Below, in pieces: positions 1 through 7,566 of a stretch of DNA of 23,161 nucleotides. The notes below the pieces were generated by a model that saw only the letters and a program-made list of their open reading frames with translations, searched no databases and was not told the DNA's origin. Each line of letters starts with the position of its first letter. Position 1 is the stretch's first letter. A program made the position numbers and the translations under genes. The DNA is from a virus: positions 1-23,161 of the IMG/VR virus record IMGVR_UViG_3300050821_023993. One strand, given 5' to 3'.

Positions 1-378
1 CTATTTCCGGTCCTGCTTCTGCACGAGTTCGGTGCGCAGATCGGCAATCGCCTGCATGACCTGCTGCAGGGCCGAGCGCACCTCGACCTGGAACTGGCGG
101 TCCTCGGCGCGCCGATCGTCGAGCGCGTGCTCGGCGACGGTCAGCCGTGCCTCGTGCTCGGCCAGTTCGACGCGGAACTCTGTCCGCTGCGCCGCCAGCT
201 CATCGCGCAGGGTGAGGTAGCCGGCGAGGATGCCGCCGCCGATCGTCGTGACGATGACCACCGCCTGCACCAGATGGCCGAGATTGATGTCCGAGCTGAA
301 ATGCGGATGGATTGCGCCGAGCCACGGCGACCCGCGCCCGTGGCTCGGCGGCTGCTGGTCTTCGGCCGCCTCGGTCAT
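1..378 (-). CDS. Holin-like one-TM/coiled-coil phage protein
   Basis: A complete 125-aa protein. The stop is the first three bases of the window, and the start overlaps the stop of the upstream tail gene as ATGA, which suggests translational coupling. After a polar N terminus of about 35 residues there is one hydrophobic segment (around residues 38-62, LVQAVVIVTTIGGGILAGYL). A long charged segment rich in Glu, Gln, Arg and Ala follows and looks like a coiled coil reaching the C terminus. One TM plus a coiled coil just after the tail-tip genes fits the small holin or lysis-accessory proteins that close many siphovirus late operons. No catalytic motif is visible. It could instead be a membrane anchor unrelated to lysis. 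A reading frame extending it upstream to 687 is an overlap with the tail gene and not the start. Confidence 0.6.
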   Translation of the reverse strand: MTEAAEDQQPPSHGRGSPWLGAIHPHFSSDINLGHLVQAVVIVTTIGGGILAGYLTLRDELAAQRTEFRVELAEHEARLTVAEHALDDRRAEDRQFQVEVRSALQQVMQAIADLRTELVQKQDRK

Positions 379-1418
379 TGCGTGCCGCCCAATGTCCAGG
401 CGAGATTGGCGAGGGTTGCGTCGGGGGTCGCCGGCGCGACGATCGTCAGCACATCGCCGCCGGCAAAACTCGTCGTCGACGACATCGCGAAGGTGGCGGA
501 AGTGGCGCTCGCGGCGAATGCCATCGAACCCACGGCCGTGCCATTTTTGGCGATCGTGAAGCTGGCCGCGGCGGTCGCTGCGACACCGGCCGCGCCATAG
601 CTCCCGGTGAGCCCGGCGGGGAACGTGACCGGCGTCGCGAAAATGTAGCGTTCGATGACCTGGCTCGCGGCTGGGCTGCCGGCCCACGAACCGGAGACAT
701 AGGCTGGCGCCGCGACAGCGCCGCCGCCGGTCAATGCATAGGTCGTCGGCGTCAGGCCGGACAGCTCCTGCAGGGCCTGACCAAAGACGTTGAACGACGG
801 CAGTTTGAGGTAGATCGTCTGGGCGATGAAGTTGGCCGGGTAGGTGTAGCGGAACAGCGACGGGTCGTTGGGCCCGAACCGGGCGAAATTGCTGCCGCTC
901 GAATGCGCGCCGATCGGCGTGCCATAGGCACCGCGGCGCAGATACGTCAGCCCGTATTTATAGGCCGCCGTGAGGGTCGCGGTTTGGTAGCTGAGCAATT
1001 CGCCGTCGCAATAGCACAATGTCACGAGATTATCGGCGTCCGCCATCGTGCCCGACGACAGCTGCCCCTGGCTTTGAGTCAGGTCGACCGCCAGCGTGTC
1101 GGTGGTGTCGGGATCGGTGTGGCTGGGCAGGGCCGCAGTCAGCACGCCCTGGCGGCCGCCGCGATAGATCGTGCCGGCCAGCGCATAGGTCGTGTTGTCA
1201 CTGGAGACCCAGACCTGGCAGCCACCCCAGTTCGCACCGCCGGAGGCGATGACCCACACTTCCAATGCGCCCCCCGACAACGCCGCCGGCGGCTCGAAGA
1301 CAATCGGTGGATTGGTGTTGCCGGGTGCCACCAGCGCGTCGATCGCGCTTCCGGCGGTCGCCAGCCGCGAATACAGCACCGCGGTCCCGACCCCGATCGG
1401 GTTTATCGTTCCGGTCAT
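375..1418 (-). CDS. C-terminal part of a split J-like tail-tip protein
   Basis: 347 aa, no signal peptide. It resembles the C-terminal half of the J-like tail-tip protein of alphaproteobacterial siphophages. It has the phrase PPIVFEPPAAL, then NWGGCQVWVSSD, RQGVLTAALP, a GELLSYQ..LTYLRRGAYGT block and a YLKLPSFNVFGQALQELS block near residue 205; a Ser/Thr/Ala-rich beta-type tail follows. The upstream gene (1605-2963) ends where such proteins normally continue into this segment, and both pieces are in the same frame. The 186-bp spacer holds a palindromic repeat and an in-frame stop. I infer that the two were one gene of about 800 codons. The ATG at 1418 has only a weak ribosome site, so this half may be poorly expressed or restarted. 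Role in an intact phage: baseplate and receptor-recognition tip. Confidence 0.8.
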   Translation of the reverse strand: MTGTINPIGVGTAVLYSRLATAGSAIDALVAPGNTNPPIVFEPPAALSGGALEVWVIASGGANWGGCQVWVSSDNTTYALAGTIYRGGRQGVLTAALPSHTDPDTTDTLAVDLTQSQGQLSSGTMADADNLVTLCYCDGELLSYQTATLTAAYKYGLTYLRRGAYGTPIGAHSSGSNFARFGPNDPSLFRYTYPANFIAQTIYLKLPSFNVFGQALQELSGLTPTTYALTGGGAVAAPAYVSGSWAGSPAASQVIERYIFATPVTFPAGLTGSYGAAGVAATAAASFTIAKNGTAVGSMAFAASATSATFAMSSTTSFAGGDVLTIVAPATPDATLANLAWTLGGTQ

Positions 1419-1498
1419 GTCTATCCATTTATCGAGAAGACGCGAAGCGGAGGGCTACTGGCGGTGGCGATAAAGGGCGGCCGCCCTCTCAAACGCAT

Positions 1499-1571
1499 CC
1501 CCGGCGCAAGCCGGGGCCCATTTGTCCGAGTTATCAGTCGTGGCCACGTGGGTCCCGGCTTTCGCCGGGAC
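1499..1571. repeat. Two-hairpin palindromic repeat, copy 1
   Basis: First hairpin: CCCCGGC (1499-1505), loop GCAA, GCCGGGG (1510-1516). Second hairpin: GTCCCGGC (1552-1559), loop TTTC, GCCGGGAC (1564-1571). Between them, CCCAT and ACGTGGG form a weaker inverted pair. The architecture recurs at 3393-3500 and 7567-7638. The whole interval 1419-1604 has no gene. It also carries a 14-bp perfect palindrome at 1474-1487 (AGGGCGGCCGCCCT). Read on the minus strand in the frame of the neighbouring tail genes, the repeat gives VPAKAGTH...WAPACAGD, a translation I recognise from chromosomal palindromic repeats of Hyphomicrobiales. Confidence 0.85.
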
Positions 1572-1604
1572 TGCGAAAAAAGGGCGGGCAGACGAGCCGA
1601 TCTC

Positions 1605-2963
1605 CTACGGCGTGATGCCGGGGATTTCCTCGGCGGTGACGGTCAGCTCGCCGTTGTCGTCTTCGTCGATCTGGGTGATGCGGACGGCGGCGCCGGAGAG
1701 GCCAAGGGTCGTATCGCTCAGCAATACGATGTCCATTGGCTCGAGCAGCGAATAGCGCCAGCCGAGCTTGAAGCGGTAGGTGTTACGGATATAGGCCTTG
1801 CGCTGCAGTTGCAGCTGGCCGGAAATCGTCGCACTGGTGAGATTAGTAAATTCGTGCGCCTGGATCGGCGCTTCCGAACGCTGGCCGAACTGGTCGATCA
1901 GCCCCTGGTCCCACACCGGCGCGACGGTCGGGTTGTAGCTGTTCCCGGCGTCCATGTATTCGAGAGTGAGCCAATTGGTCATCGTCGCCGGATCGGCGCG
2001 GCTCAGCAGCACCGGGTCGCTGCCGTCTCTGTCATTGCCGAAATCGAGAAAATCGCTGTCGCCGAGGCTGTACTGCCACGTCAGATCGGGTGCCCAGCTG
2101 GTACCGTTGCCATTGAGGGCGGCATCGCCGTAGGGGATCACCTTCAACAGCGCGCCCGACCACACGACTGCCGCAACGGTCAGTTGCGCGATCTCTTCCA
2201 GCCAGCGGGCGCATGGTTGTACCCGGTCGAGCAACAATGACATCGCCAGCGAATTGGCCTGGCAATAAGCGCCGAAATCGGCGACGGAACCGGCGCTGTC
2301 GAGATTGGCGGCCGGAAAACCGGCGCCGTAGCGCGAATTTGTCAACAGATCGACGATGATCTGCGCCGGGTTCGCGTCGCCGGAAAAGCCCGGACCGCAG
2401 CTGCCCTGCGCGATACCGCACACCTCGAACTGGATCGACGGCAAGGCCGGGCTAGACCCGAGCTGCATCGGCGTGCCGGTGACGTAGGCGGTCCCGGAAT
2501 AGCCGATGACGGGGCTGTTCGGGTCGCTCGAGACAAACACCGGGTCGGCGCTTTGGCCATCATTGCCGGCATAGGTGTTGAGGCCGACGCTGTTGATGCC
2601 GGCGATACCGCCATTCGACCAGACGCGGTTTTCCAATGTGCTGCCGCTGACAAAACCCTCTGGCGATCCGGTGAACGCCACCGGCCCCTGGCACAGGCCA
2701 AAGGCGACATTGACGGAATAAGCCTGGTTCGATCCCTTCTTCCCGCCGGAAGAGCCCAGCCCTTTGCCGCCTTTGCCACCGGCCGAGCCGGTGAAGCCGA
2801 ATTGCTCGATCAGGTTTACCGTCAGCCGCTGTGTGCCAAAAACGGTCGGGATCGGGCTGCCGGCCTGCGAGGTGTTGTAACGCAGCGAATTGATCGCCGG
2901 TCCGTCAAAGGCATTGACGAACGGGGTCGGGCCGCCGCCCTTGCCGCCAATCGGATCGGACAT
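1605..2963 (-). CDS. N-terminal part of a split J-like tail-tip protein
   Basis: 452 aa. The N terminus (FDGPAINSLRYNTSQAGSPI, then VFGTQRLTVNLI) is the usual opening of J-like or GTA gp15-like baseplate hub/tip proteins. A Gly/Lys-rich loop follows at residues 60-80. The middle has the NPAQIIVDLLTNSRYG block, and the C-terminal part has LEPMDIVLLSD..GLSGAAVRITQIDEDD, which normally runs on into further domains. Here a stop follows EEIPGITP. The continuation is encoded by the same-frame gene at 375-1418. The RcGTA counterpart is about 1,300 aa, so even the two pieces joined would be a short version. Start: ATG 3 bp after the NlpC/P60 stop, preceded by GAG. Role: adsorption and DNA-delivery tip of the tail. 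Confidence 0.82.
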   Translation of the reverse strand: MSDPIGGKGGGPTPFVNAFDGPAINSLRYNTSQAGSPIPTVFGTQRLTVNLIEQFGFTGSAGGKGGKGLGSSGGKKGSNQAYSVNVAFGLCQGPVAFTGSPEGFVSGSTLENRVWSNGGIAGINSVGLNTYAGNDGQSADPVFVSSDPNSPVIGYSGTAYVTGTPMQLGSSPALPSIQFEVCGIAQGSCGPGFSGDANPAQIIVDLLTNSRYGAGFPAANLDSAGSVADFGAYCQANSLAMSLLLDRVQPCARWLEEIAQLTVAAVVWSGALLKVIPYGDAALNGNGTSWAPDLTWQYSLGDSDFLDFGNDRDGSDPVLLSRADPATMTNWLTLEYMDAGNSYNPTVAPVWDQGLIDQFGQRSEAPIQAHEFTNLTSATISGQLQLQRKAYIRNTYRFKLGWRYSLLEPMDIVLLSDTTLGLSGAAVRITQIDEDDNGELTVTAEEIPGITP

Positions 2964-2966
2964 CGA

Positions 2967-3530
2967 TCAGCTCGCGAATGGAGTGAAGAAGCGCGCCGGC
3001 CGTCGCTTCAGCGGGTGTAAGCTTGCATCACCCCAGACGACGCCGATCGCCCAATAGGCGTGGATCAGCCGCGGCCATTCAACAACGATCGCGCCGTGCG
3101 AAAACGTACGGCCAAAACGGAACAGAGTGACATCGCCCGGCCGCGGCTCCGTCACTTCGCGTGCATAGGCGAGCAGGCCTTCGAGATACCGCTCCGCGTT
3201 CTGATGCAGATGCCAATCCGGCACGTAGAACGGCGGCTCGATATGACGCATGACACCGGCGCGTTCGTAGACCTCGGCAAGTAGCATCAGGCAATCGACG
3301 CCGGCGCCTTTGACCCGCGCGGCATGGTGGAACGGCGTCCCGATCCACGATTGCGCCTCCTGAACCACCCGCTGGCGGTAAGTAGCGGTAGTCCCCAGCG
3401 AAAGCTGGGGTCCATCGGCGGACCTCTCGTTGCTGATCGATGGGTCCCGGCCGGAGTTTATCCTCGGGCCGGCCGAAGGCCGGACCCGGGGGCCGGGACC
3501 TAATTCATTTGGTTTTATGCCGACTATCAT
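2967..3530 (-). CDS. NlpC/P60-family tail peptidase with repeat-derived N-terminal extension
   Basis: 187 aa, of the GTA gp14 / TIGR02219 type of phage cell-wall peptidase. Expected catalytic residues are present: Cys80 in GVDC, His145 in FSHGAIVVEW and His157 in RLIHAYW. The family domain starts at about residue 51 (YRQRVVQEAQSWIGTPFHH). The start ATG overlaps the upstream hub gene stop as ATGA, as is usual for this gene pair. Between the start and the domain lie about 42 residues rich in Gly, Pro, Arg and Ser, encoded by a palindromic repeat at 3393-3500 inserted in frame. The protein would act at the tail tip, cutting peptidoglycan during DNA entry. Family assignment is firm; whether the extended form works is not known. 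Confidence 0.87.
   Translation of the reverse strand: MIVGIKPNELGPGPRVRPSAGPRINSGRDPSISNERSADGPQLSLGTTATYRQRVVQEAQSWIGTPFHHAARVKGAGVDCLMLLAEVYERAGVMRHIEPPFYVPDWHLHQNAERYLEGLLAYAREVTEPRPGDVTLFRFGRTFSHGAIVVEWPRLIHAYWAIGVVWGDASLHPLKRRPARFFTPFAS
3393..3500. repeat. Two-hairpin palindromic repeat, copy 2 (inside the NlpC/P60 gene)
   Basis: First hairpin: CCCCAGC (3393-3399), loop GAAA, GCTGGGG (3404-3410). The middle segment runs from TCCATCGG to GATGGGT. The second hairpin is extended: GGTCCCGGCC (3443-3452) pairs perfectly with GGCCGGGACC (3491-3500), and between the arms is another hairpin, CCGGCC-GAA-GGCCGG. The layout is the same as copies at 1499 and 7567, but the distal stem is larger. It lies wholly within the coding frame of the tail peptidase, after codon 8 or so, and adds no stop codon. 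Confidence 0.85.
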
Positions 3531-4477
3531 GCCGCGGCCTCCGGCGGCGGGATGTACGGAAAGCCGCCAAACCGCGCCAGGTTCTGAAAGGTGCCGTTAC
3601 AGGTCGCGGTCGTGTGGTCGCAGCCCGGCAGCAAGGTGAACGTGTCGGCAAGAGCAATCGGGTAAAGGAACGGCTTAAAGAGGGTGATCTGGGTGCCGCT
3701 CGTGATATTGGCGATGGTGCGGCTGTAGCCGGTATTGGCGCCGCTGGCGCCGGTCACCGTGCCTTCGGTGTAATAGGCCGCGACTGCGGCGCCAGAGATG
3801 AGCTGCGCCTGCGTCGTGCCGGAAGCGGCTGTGACAGTGGTGGCACCGGCCCCGGTCGCCGTGCCGAGCGCATTCTTGCCGGCACCGCGGTTGTAGCCGC
3901 ACATCGCATCGCCGAACACATGCGTGCAGCTCGCCTGGTAGAGGCGGCGCGGCATTTGCTGGATCGCCAGCAGATCCATCAGCGACTTGACCTTGATTGA
4001 CACTTTTGAGCGGCCGACATCGCACTCGGCCACCCGGCCGTAAAACCACAGCAGACAACCAAGACTGGTATCGAGCACACCGCCGCCAGCCGGGTTTGGT
4101 GGCGCAAAAAAGCGATCGAGTTCCACAGTTGCGCCATCGAACAGGCCGAGCCTGACGGCCGCGGCAAACGGAAAACTGCCGACGAGGTCATTGGTGCCGG
4201 CGATCACATCGAGATCGAGCTCGGCCGCCTCGACGCCGATCTTCGTCGTCACTTTCGAGCGCCCGAAGCGCGGGCCGAGCGCGAACGCGACATTGCCGGT
4301 GGCGGCGTAGTTCAGGCTGCCGGTCGGGAAAGCCGTGCCGGGCAAGGTCAGCGCCGTCGTCCAGCCGGCGTAGCGCAACGTCTCGCCGCTCGCCAGGGCA
4401 AACGTGTAGAGATCGACGATCACAACGCTGTCGTTGCTTGCCAGATAGGCGGCGAGAGCCGCGGAACACGGTCTCAT
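3527..4477 (-). CDS. DUF2163 tail hub protein (GTA gp13-like)
   Basis: 316 aa, close to the usual size of the DUF2163 / TIGR02218 family. Four cysteines are placed as expected for an iron-sulfur cluster: C184 and C193 (SCTHVFGDAMCGY) and C286 and C293 (GCDHTTATCNGTFQN). In RcGTA and in lambda gpL, related hub proteins bind such a cluster at the tail tip; that is family knowledge, and only the cysteines are seen here. A Thr/Ala/Gly-rich beta-sandwich-like segment lies between the two Cys pairs (residues 200-280). The gene overlaps both neighbours by 4 bp (ATGA at 4474-4477 and 3527-3530), so distal tail, hub and peptidase form a coupled set. Confidence 0.9.
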   Translation of the reverse strand: MRPCSAALAAYLASNDSVVIVDLYTFALASGETLRYAGWTTALTLPGTAFPTGSLNYAATGNVAFALGPRFGRSKVTTKIGVEAAELDLDVIAGTNDLVGSFPFAAAVRLGLFDGATVELDRFFAPPNPAGGGVLDTSLGCLLWFYGRVAECDVGRSKVSIKVKSLMDLLAIQQMPRRLYQASCTHVFGDAMCGYNRGAGKNALGTATGAGATTVTAASGTTQAQLISGAAVAAYYTEGTVTGASGANTGYSRTIANITSGTQITLFKPFLYPIALADTFTLLPGCDHTTATCNGTFQNLARFGGFPYIPPPEAAA

Positions 4478-5100
4478 GTGAACACCGATTGCAATTTCAC
4501 CGTCTTCAATTGCCAGAGCTGGTACATGAAGTTTTCGAACTCGGCGGTATCATCGGCAAAGCGCACCTGGAAGTAATAGGTGAAGCTCGCGGTGACGATC
4601 TGGCCCGCCGGCGGCGCCGCGGTGAAGGTCACGATTCCGGTGCTCGTGTTGACCGAGTAGCTCGATGGACTCTGCAGCACGCCATTGAGATAAGCGCCGC
4701 TGACGACGTTGGGTGCGACGATCGGCTCGGCAAAGCCGCCCATCGTACGCACGAGCTGAAAGGCGGTCGTGCTGCCATCACCGGTGCCGATAATCTGCCC
4801 GGTAATGCTGTCATCGGTCGGGTCGTCGAACAAAAACGGCGTCAAGGCGCCCTGCTGCGCCAGGAAGAAACCCATCAACGTGCGCAATTCGCTGTAGCCG
4901 ACGCCGAGGCCACCGGGTCCTCGCGTATCCGACTGGTCGCGCAGTACGCCGTAGGTCAATGTCCAGGTCCAGAGCGGGTATGGCTGGTCAAGGACCCGCA
5001 ATTCGCGGCCCGAGACGGCGCGCTGGATGCGGGTCGCAAACCGCGGCGCTTTTGTCACCGACCAGCCGAGGCCGGGCAGCACCGGGAAGATCGCTGTCAT
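4474..5100 (-). CDS. DUF2460 distal tail protein (GTA gp12-like)
   Basis: 208 aa, typical of the DUF2460 / TIGR02217 family. Visible family phrases are FPVLPGLGWSVTKAPRF at the N terminus, WTWTLTYGVLRD, ELRTLMGFFLAQQG and FLFDDPTDD. The C-terminal half carries a beta-rich module (VSGAYLNGV, YSVNTSTGIVTFTAAPP) and ends with RFADDTAEFENFMYQLWQL. The protein forms the ring joining the tail tube to the hub. It follows the tape measure after 23 bp and overlaps the DUF2163 gene by 4 bp. The ATG at 5100 is the only sensible start. Confidence 0.9.
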   Translation of the reverse strand: MTAIFPVLPGLGWSVTKAPRFATRIQRAVSGRELRVLDQPYPLWTWTLTYGVLRDQSDTRGPGGLGVGYSELRTLMGFFLAQQGALTPFLFDDPTDDSITGQIIGTGDGSTTAFQLVRTMGGFAEPIVAPNVVSGAYLNGVLQSPSSYSVNTSTGIVTFTAAPPAGQIVTASFTYYFQVRFADDTAEFENFMYQLWQLKTVKLQSVFT

Positions 5101-5123
5101 GATGCAGTGTCAGCTGCGAGGGA

Positions 5124-6074
5124 TCAGAGCGAGCGCGGGGTCAGCGCGTTCGAGCGCAGCATGTTGCGCACGACTCCCGGATTGCGCGCCATCAATCCTG
5201 TGAACCAGCGCTCGACCGCGGGCCCGTCTGACGGTCCATGGAAGTGCAGATGCATATCGCCGCCCGAATCTCCATCGGCACCCTTTCCGATCATCCGTTG
5301 CAACCCCTCGCTGATCGGCGCCGGCAACACCATCTCGCGCGCGTGCAACAACGCCGGCCGCGCCCCGGCAAAACTCGGCAAGGCCCAGCCGCCCGCGGCC
5401 GACGGCACGACGCCGCCGGCGGCAAAGGAGAACAGGCCGCCAAGAAAGCCGAACAGGCCTCCGCCGGAGGCGGCGCCCGCCGCGGTGCCGCCAGCAATCG
5501 ACGCCGCCCCCAGCGCGCCGGCCCCGGTGGTTGCCGCCGTGGCACCGAGGGACGCCGTCAATGTGCTCAGCGCTGCGGTGTTTGCTGCCAGCGCCGCGGT
5601 ATTGGCGCTGTTTGCGGCGGCGGTGCCGAGCTGCGTTGGTGCGCCTGTCAGCCAATGTCCGAGCGCATTGCCGAGTACATCACCAACCCCTTGGCTCGCG
5701 GTGGGCGCCGCCTCTCCGAGCAATCCGGCGACCGGGCCGGCTGCAGCCCGCGACAGCGCGGTGCCGGCGATATCGATAAAGCCGCGCTCGACCGATTGGG
5801 CGACGCGTACGGCGGCGGTGCGAAATGTCATGGTCCGTTCGACCAGCCCGGCGACCGCCGATTTCCAGCCCTCCCCGATCTCGTCGAAGGCGCGGCGGTA
5901 GGGCTGCGCGATGCGGCTCGCCTCGCGTGCGGCGGTCGCGCCGGCATCGGCAAAGGCCGCCTTCAACCCGGCGACCGGCTGGGTCGCCGCGGTGATCGCC
6001 TGCCGCAACGTCGCGAGCGCAGCGACTGCGCCGTCGACATCGGCATCGACCTGGATCTGCACATCGTCAGCCAA
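5124..6074 (-). CDS. Short tail tape measure protein
   Basis: 316 aa with a TTG start (TTGGCTGACGAT) and GAGGT six bases upstream. The N terminus (VQIQVDADVDGAVAALATLR) is the standard opening of GTA-like tape measures. An Ala/Thr-rich helical region follows, then a hydrophobic Gly/Phe stretch at about residues 203-225 (GLFGFLGGLFSFAAGGVV), then LLHAREMVLPAPISEGLQ, typical of the C-terminal end of these proteins, and a His-rich MHLHFHGP. Tape measure length sets tail length, so at about 0.15 nm per residue this predicts a tail of only some 45-50 nm. Position between the chaperone and DUF2460 genes supports the call. No peptidase domain is seen. Confidence 0.88.
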   Translation of the reverse strand: MADDVQIQVDADVDGAVAALATLRQAITAATQPVAGLKAAFADAGATAAREASRIAQPYRRAFDEIGEGWKSAVAGLVERTMTFRTAAVRVAQSVERGFIDIAGTALSRAAAGPVAGLLGEAAPTASQGVGDVLGNALGHWLTGAPTQLGTAAANSANTAALAANTAALSTLTASLGATAATTGAGALGAASIAGGTAAGAASGGGLFGFLGGLFSFAAGGVVPSAAGGWALPSFAGARPALLHAREMVLPAPISEGLQRMIGKGADGDSGGDMHLHFHGPSDGPAVERWFTGLMARNPGVVRNMLRSNALTPRSL

Positions 6075-6107
6075 TGACCACCTCGCAAGAACGGTCAGTT
6101 ATGGGAG

Positions 6108-6736
6108 TCACGGGTCGCGCTGGGCGGCACGAGCCTGGTTGTGGGCGCGCAGCTTGTCCGGGTCGAGCACCGGCGGCGGCATGCCCAAGCCTTGCCGCGA
6201 TACCGCGAGACCGGGCGGTGGATGGGCTGCCAGGCTGCCGGCGGCGGAGGACGCACGCGGCGCCCATCCGAGCAGCCGCGCGATCGCCTGCAACATCAGA
6301 TGCGGCGGCGGGTTCTCTTCCCAATAGGCGAAGATTTCGCCGGCTTCGGCGAGGTTCAGCCCGTCGATGTCGCGATAGAGGTAGCCGCAGCCGGTGGCGA
6401 GGGCGCCATAGAGGGCGCCGAGTTGTTGGCGCGGGCGTCCCGTTCGCTCGCCACCGGCTGTACTTCCCCCGGCTGCAACCCCCCGATGCGCAGAACCGCC
6501 GCGACGGCTGTGTTGAGCTCGGCGATGCCGGCCTCAAGGTCCAGGATGGCGTCGCTGGTCAATTCGGGATGCGCCGGCGCGAGGCCGGCCGCGACAACCT
6601 GCGCCGCGGCGGCGATCAGCGCGCCGCCCGATTTGCCGCTCATCGCGTCGAGCGCGTCGAGCACATGGCGCAGCTGGCCGAGCTTTAACGGCCGCAAGGT
6701 GAATTCGTGGCCGTCGAGGGTGATCGTCTCTGTCAT
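6108..6736 (-). CDS. Tail assembly chaperone, extended form by -1 frameshift
   Basis: This is the predicted frameshift product, about 209 aa, the equivalent of gpGT of other siphophages. The second part lies in the -1 frame and begins before CTC GGC GCC CTC TAT near 6421. It reads LGALYGALATGCGYLYRD, then LNLAEAGEIFAYWEENPP, HLMLQAIARLLGWAP and a Pro/Ala-rich end, stopping at 6108. The block IFAYWEENPPPHLMLQ has no start codon of its own at its head but is clearly coding. The -1 frame is open from the G run at 6466-6470 (within CCG GGG GAA) onward, so the slip could be there or at the six-G run 6479-6484 (GGG GGG). The exact site is inferred. A sequencing indel is the alternative. Confidence 0.68.
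6356..6736 (-). CDS. Tail assembly chaperone, short form
   Basis: 126 aa. The N terminus MTETITLDGHEFTLRPLKLG is typical of small tail assembly chaperones, followed by a helical Ala/Leu-rich middle with DAMSGKSGGALIAAAAQ. The last 40 or so residues (Ser/Ala/Pro-rich after GLQPGEVQP) are low complexity. They overlap the -1 frame, where a much better conserved-looking continuation is present. The gene lies directly between tail tube (4-bp gap) and tape measure, the standard place for the G/GT pair. The product would coat the tape measure during tail assembly and is not expected in the virion. Confidence 0.78.
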   Translation of the reverse strand: MTETITLDGHEFTLRPLKLGQLRHVLDALDAMSGKSGGALIAAAAQVVAAGLAPAHPELTSDAILDLEAGIAELNTAVAAVLRIGGLQPGEVQPVASERDARANNSAPSMAPSPPAAATSIATSTG

Positions 6737-6740
6737 CGCC

Positions 6741-7508
6741 CTACTCGTTGACGCTCAGGGTGCCGATCGCGCCAGTGGCGTCGGCAAAGGCCGAGAAATC
6801 GAATTCCTGGATTTCGTAATCGTCGATCTTGGTCGGCAGCGCGAGTTTCGAGGCCGTGCAGGCGTTCAGCACCAGCGCCAACCCGGCCGGCACACCGAGC
6901 GTCGTCTTGGTGGTGTAGAACGTCGCCTTGAAGGTCGGCGTGTGGCCCATGAACTGATTGGTCAATGTGAGCGACTTGCCGCTGCCGGTGAGATTGTAGA
7001 GGTAGCTGATCAACAGCGCAGCGCTCGCATCGGCGGCAGCGAATGTGTAGATGCCGGTCGTCAGATTGACCGAATATTGTCCGGCGGCCGACGGGGTCGT
7101 CACCCGGGTGAAGCGGTTGCCGGCGTTACTGCCTGTGGCGTAATAGACGCCGAGATCGTCGGAGAAATTCGCCGCCTGCGCGACCGTCACAGTGTAGGAC
7201 GAGGTTGCCGGCACCGTGGCGGCCTCGTTCTCCGACACCGTCAGCTGTCCGGTTGCCGGCGTCTGGCCAAAAAACAGATCGCCGTAGATTGCACTGAAAA
7301 TTCGGGCAAATTTGGCCTTGCCGGTGATCTTGCCCTGGCCGCGCGCGATATCAAGCGGAAACTGAAACTGGCCCCACAACTCGCGGGTCTGCCAGTCCCA
7401 GTCGATCTCTATATCCTGCAAGATGGCGAACTGGTCGGGGCCGATGCCCGAGGCAGTGACATCCGTGCGGTTGCCCCACAGCGCTCCGGCGCCGAATGCA
7501 AGCTGCAT
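6741..7508 (-). CDS. Major tail tube protein
   Basis: 255 aa, rich in Thr, Ala and aromatic residues, all-beta in character. The opening LAFGAGALWGNRTD..SGIGPDQFAILQDIEIDWDWQ is typical of tail tube proteins of GTA-like siphophages (RcGTA gp9 position). It is followed by LWGQFQFPLDIARGQGKITG and a central segment with GQYSVNLTTGIYTFAAADA that may be an added beta domain. The C terminus ends with DDYEIQEFDFSAFADATG. A good ribosome site (AGGAG, 9 bases before ATG) precedes it. The upstream 7509-7667 gap holds a palindromic repeat rather than a gene. Confidence 0.85.
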   Translation of the reverse strand: MQLAFGAGALWGNRTDVTASGIGPDQFAILQDIEIDWDWQTRELWGQFQFPLDIARGQGKITGKAKFARIFSAIYGDLFFGQTPATGQLTVSENEAATVPATSSYTVTVAQAANFSDDLGVYYATGSNAGNRFTRVTTPSAAGQYSVNLTTGIYTFAAADASAALLISYLYNLTGSGKSLTLTNQFMGHTPTFKATFYTTKTTLGVPAGLALVLNACTASKLALPTKIDDYEIQEFDFSAFADATGAIGTLSVNE

Positions 7509-7566
7509 GTCGGTATGCTCCTGGTTAATTCGATCTATGAACTACCTGCGCCTCAAAAGGGCGCTT

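Noticed and set aside
1474-1487. 14-bp perfect palindrome as a recombination or restriction-related site
   Set aside because: It lies within the repeat-bearing insert and is a GC-rich chance-compatible palindrome; no second copy was noticed in the window.
312-2240. 642-aa plus-strand open frame over the tail-tip genes
   Set aside because: Arg/Gly/Ala-rich with no recognisable domain; it lies opposite convincing minus-strand tail genes. High GC removes stops, so it is an antisense shadow. The same applies to plus-strand frames at 4438-5901, 6141-7661, 10376-11713 and 16555-17712.
6067-6537. 156-aa minus frame overlapping the tail chaperone
   Set aside because: It is the +1 frame, Arg/Pro/Ser-rich with no domain; the -1 frame carries the meaningful continuation.
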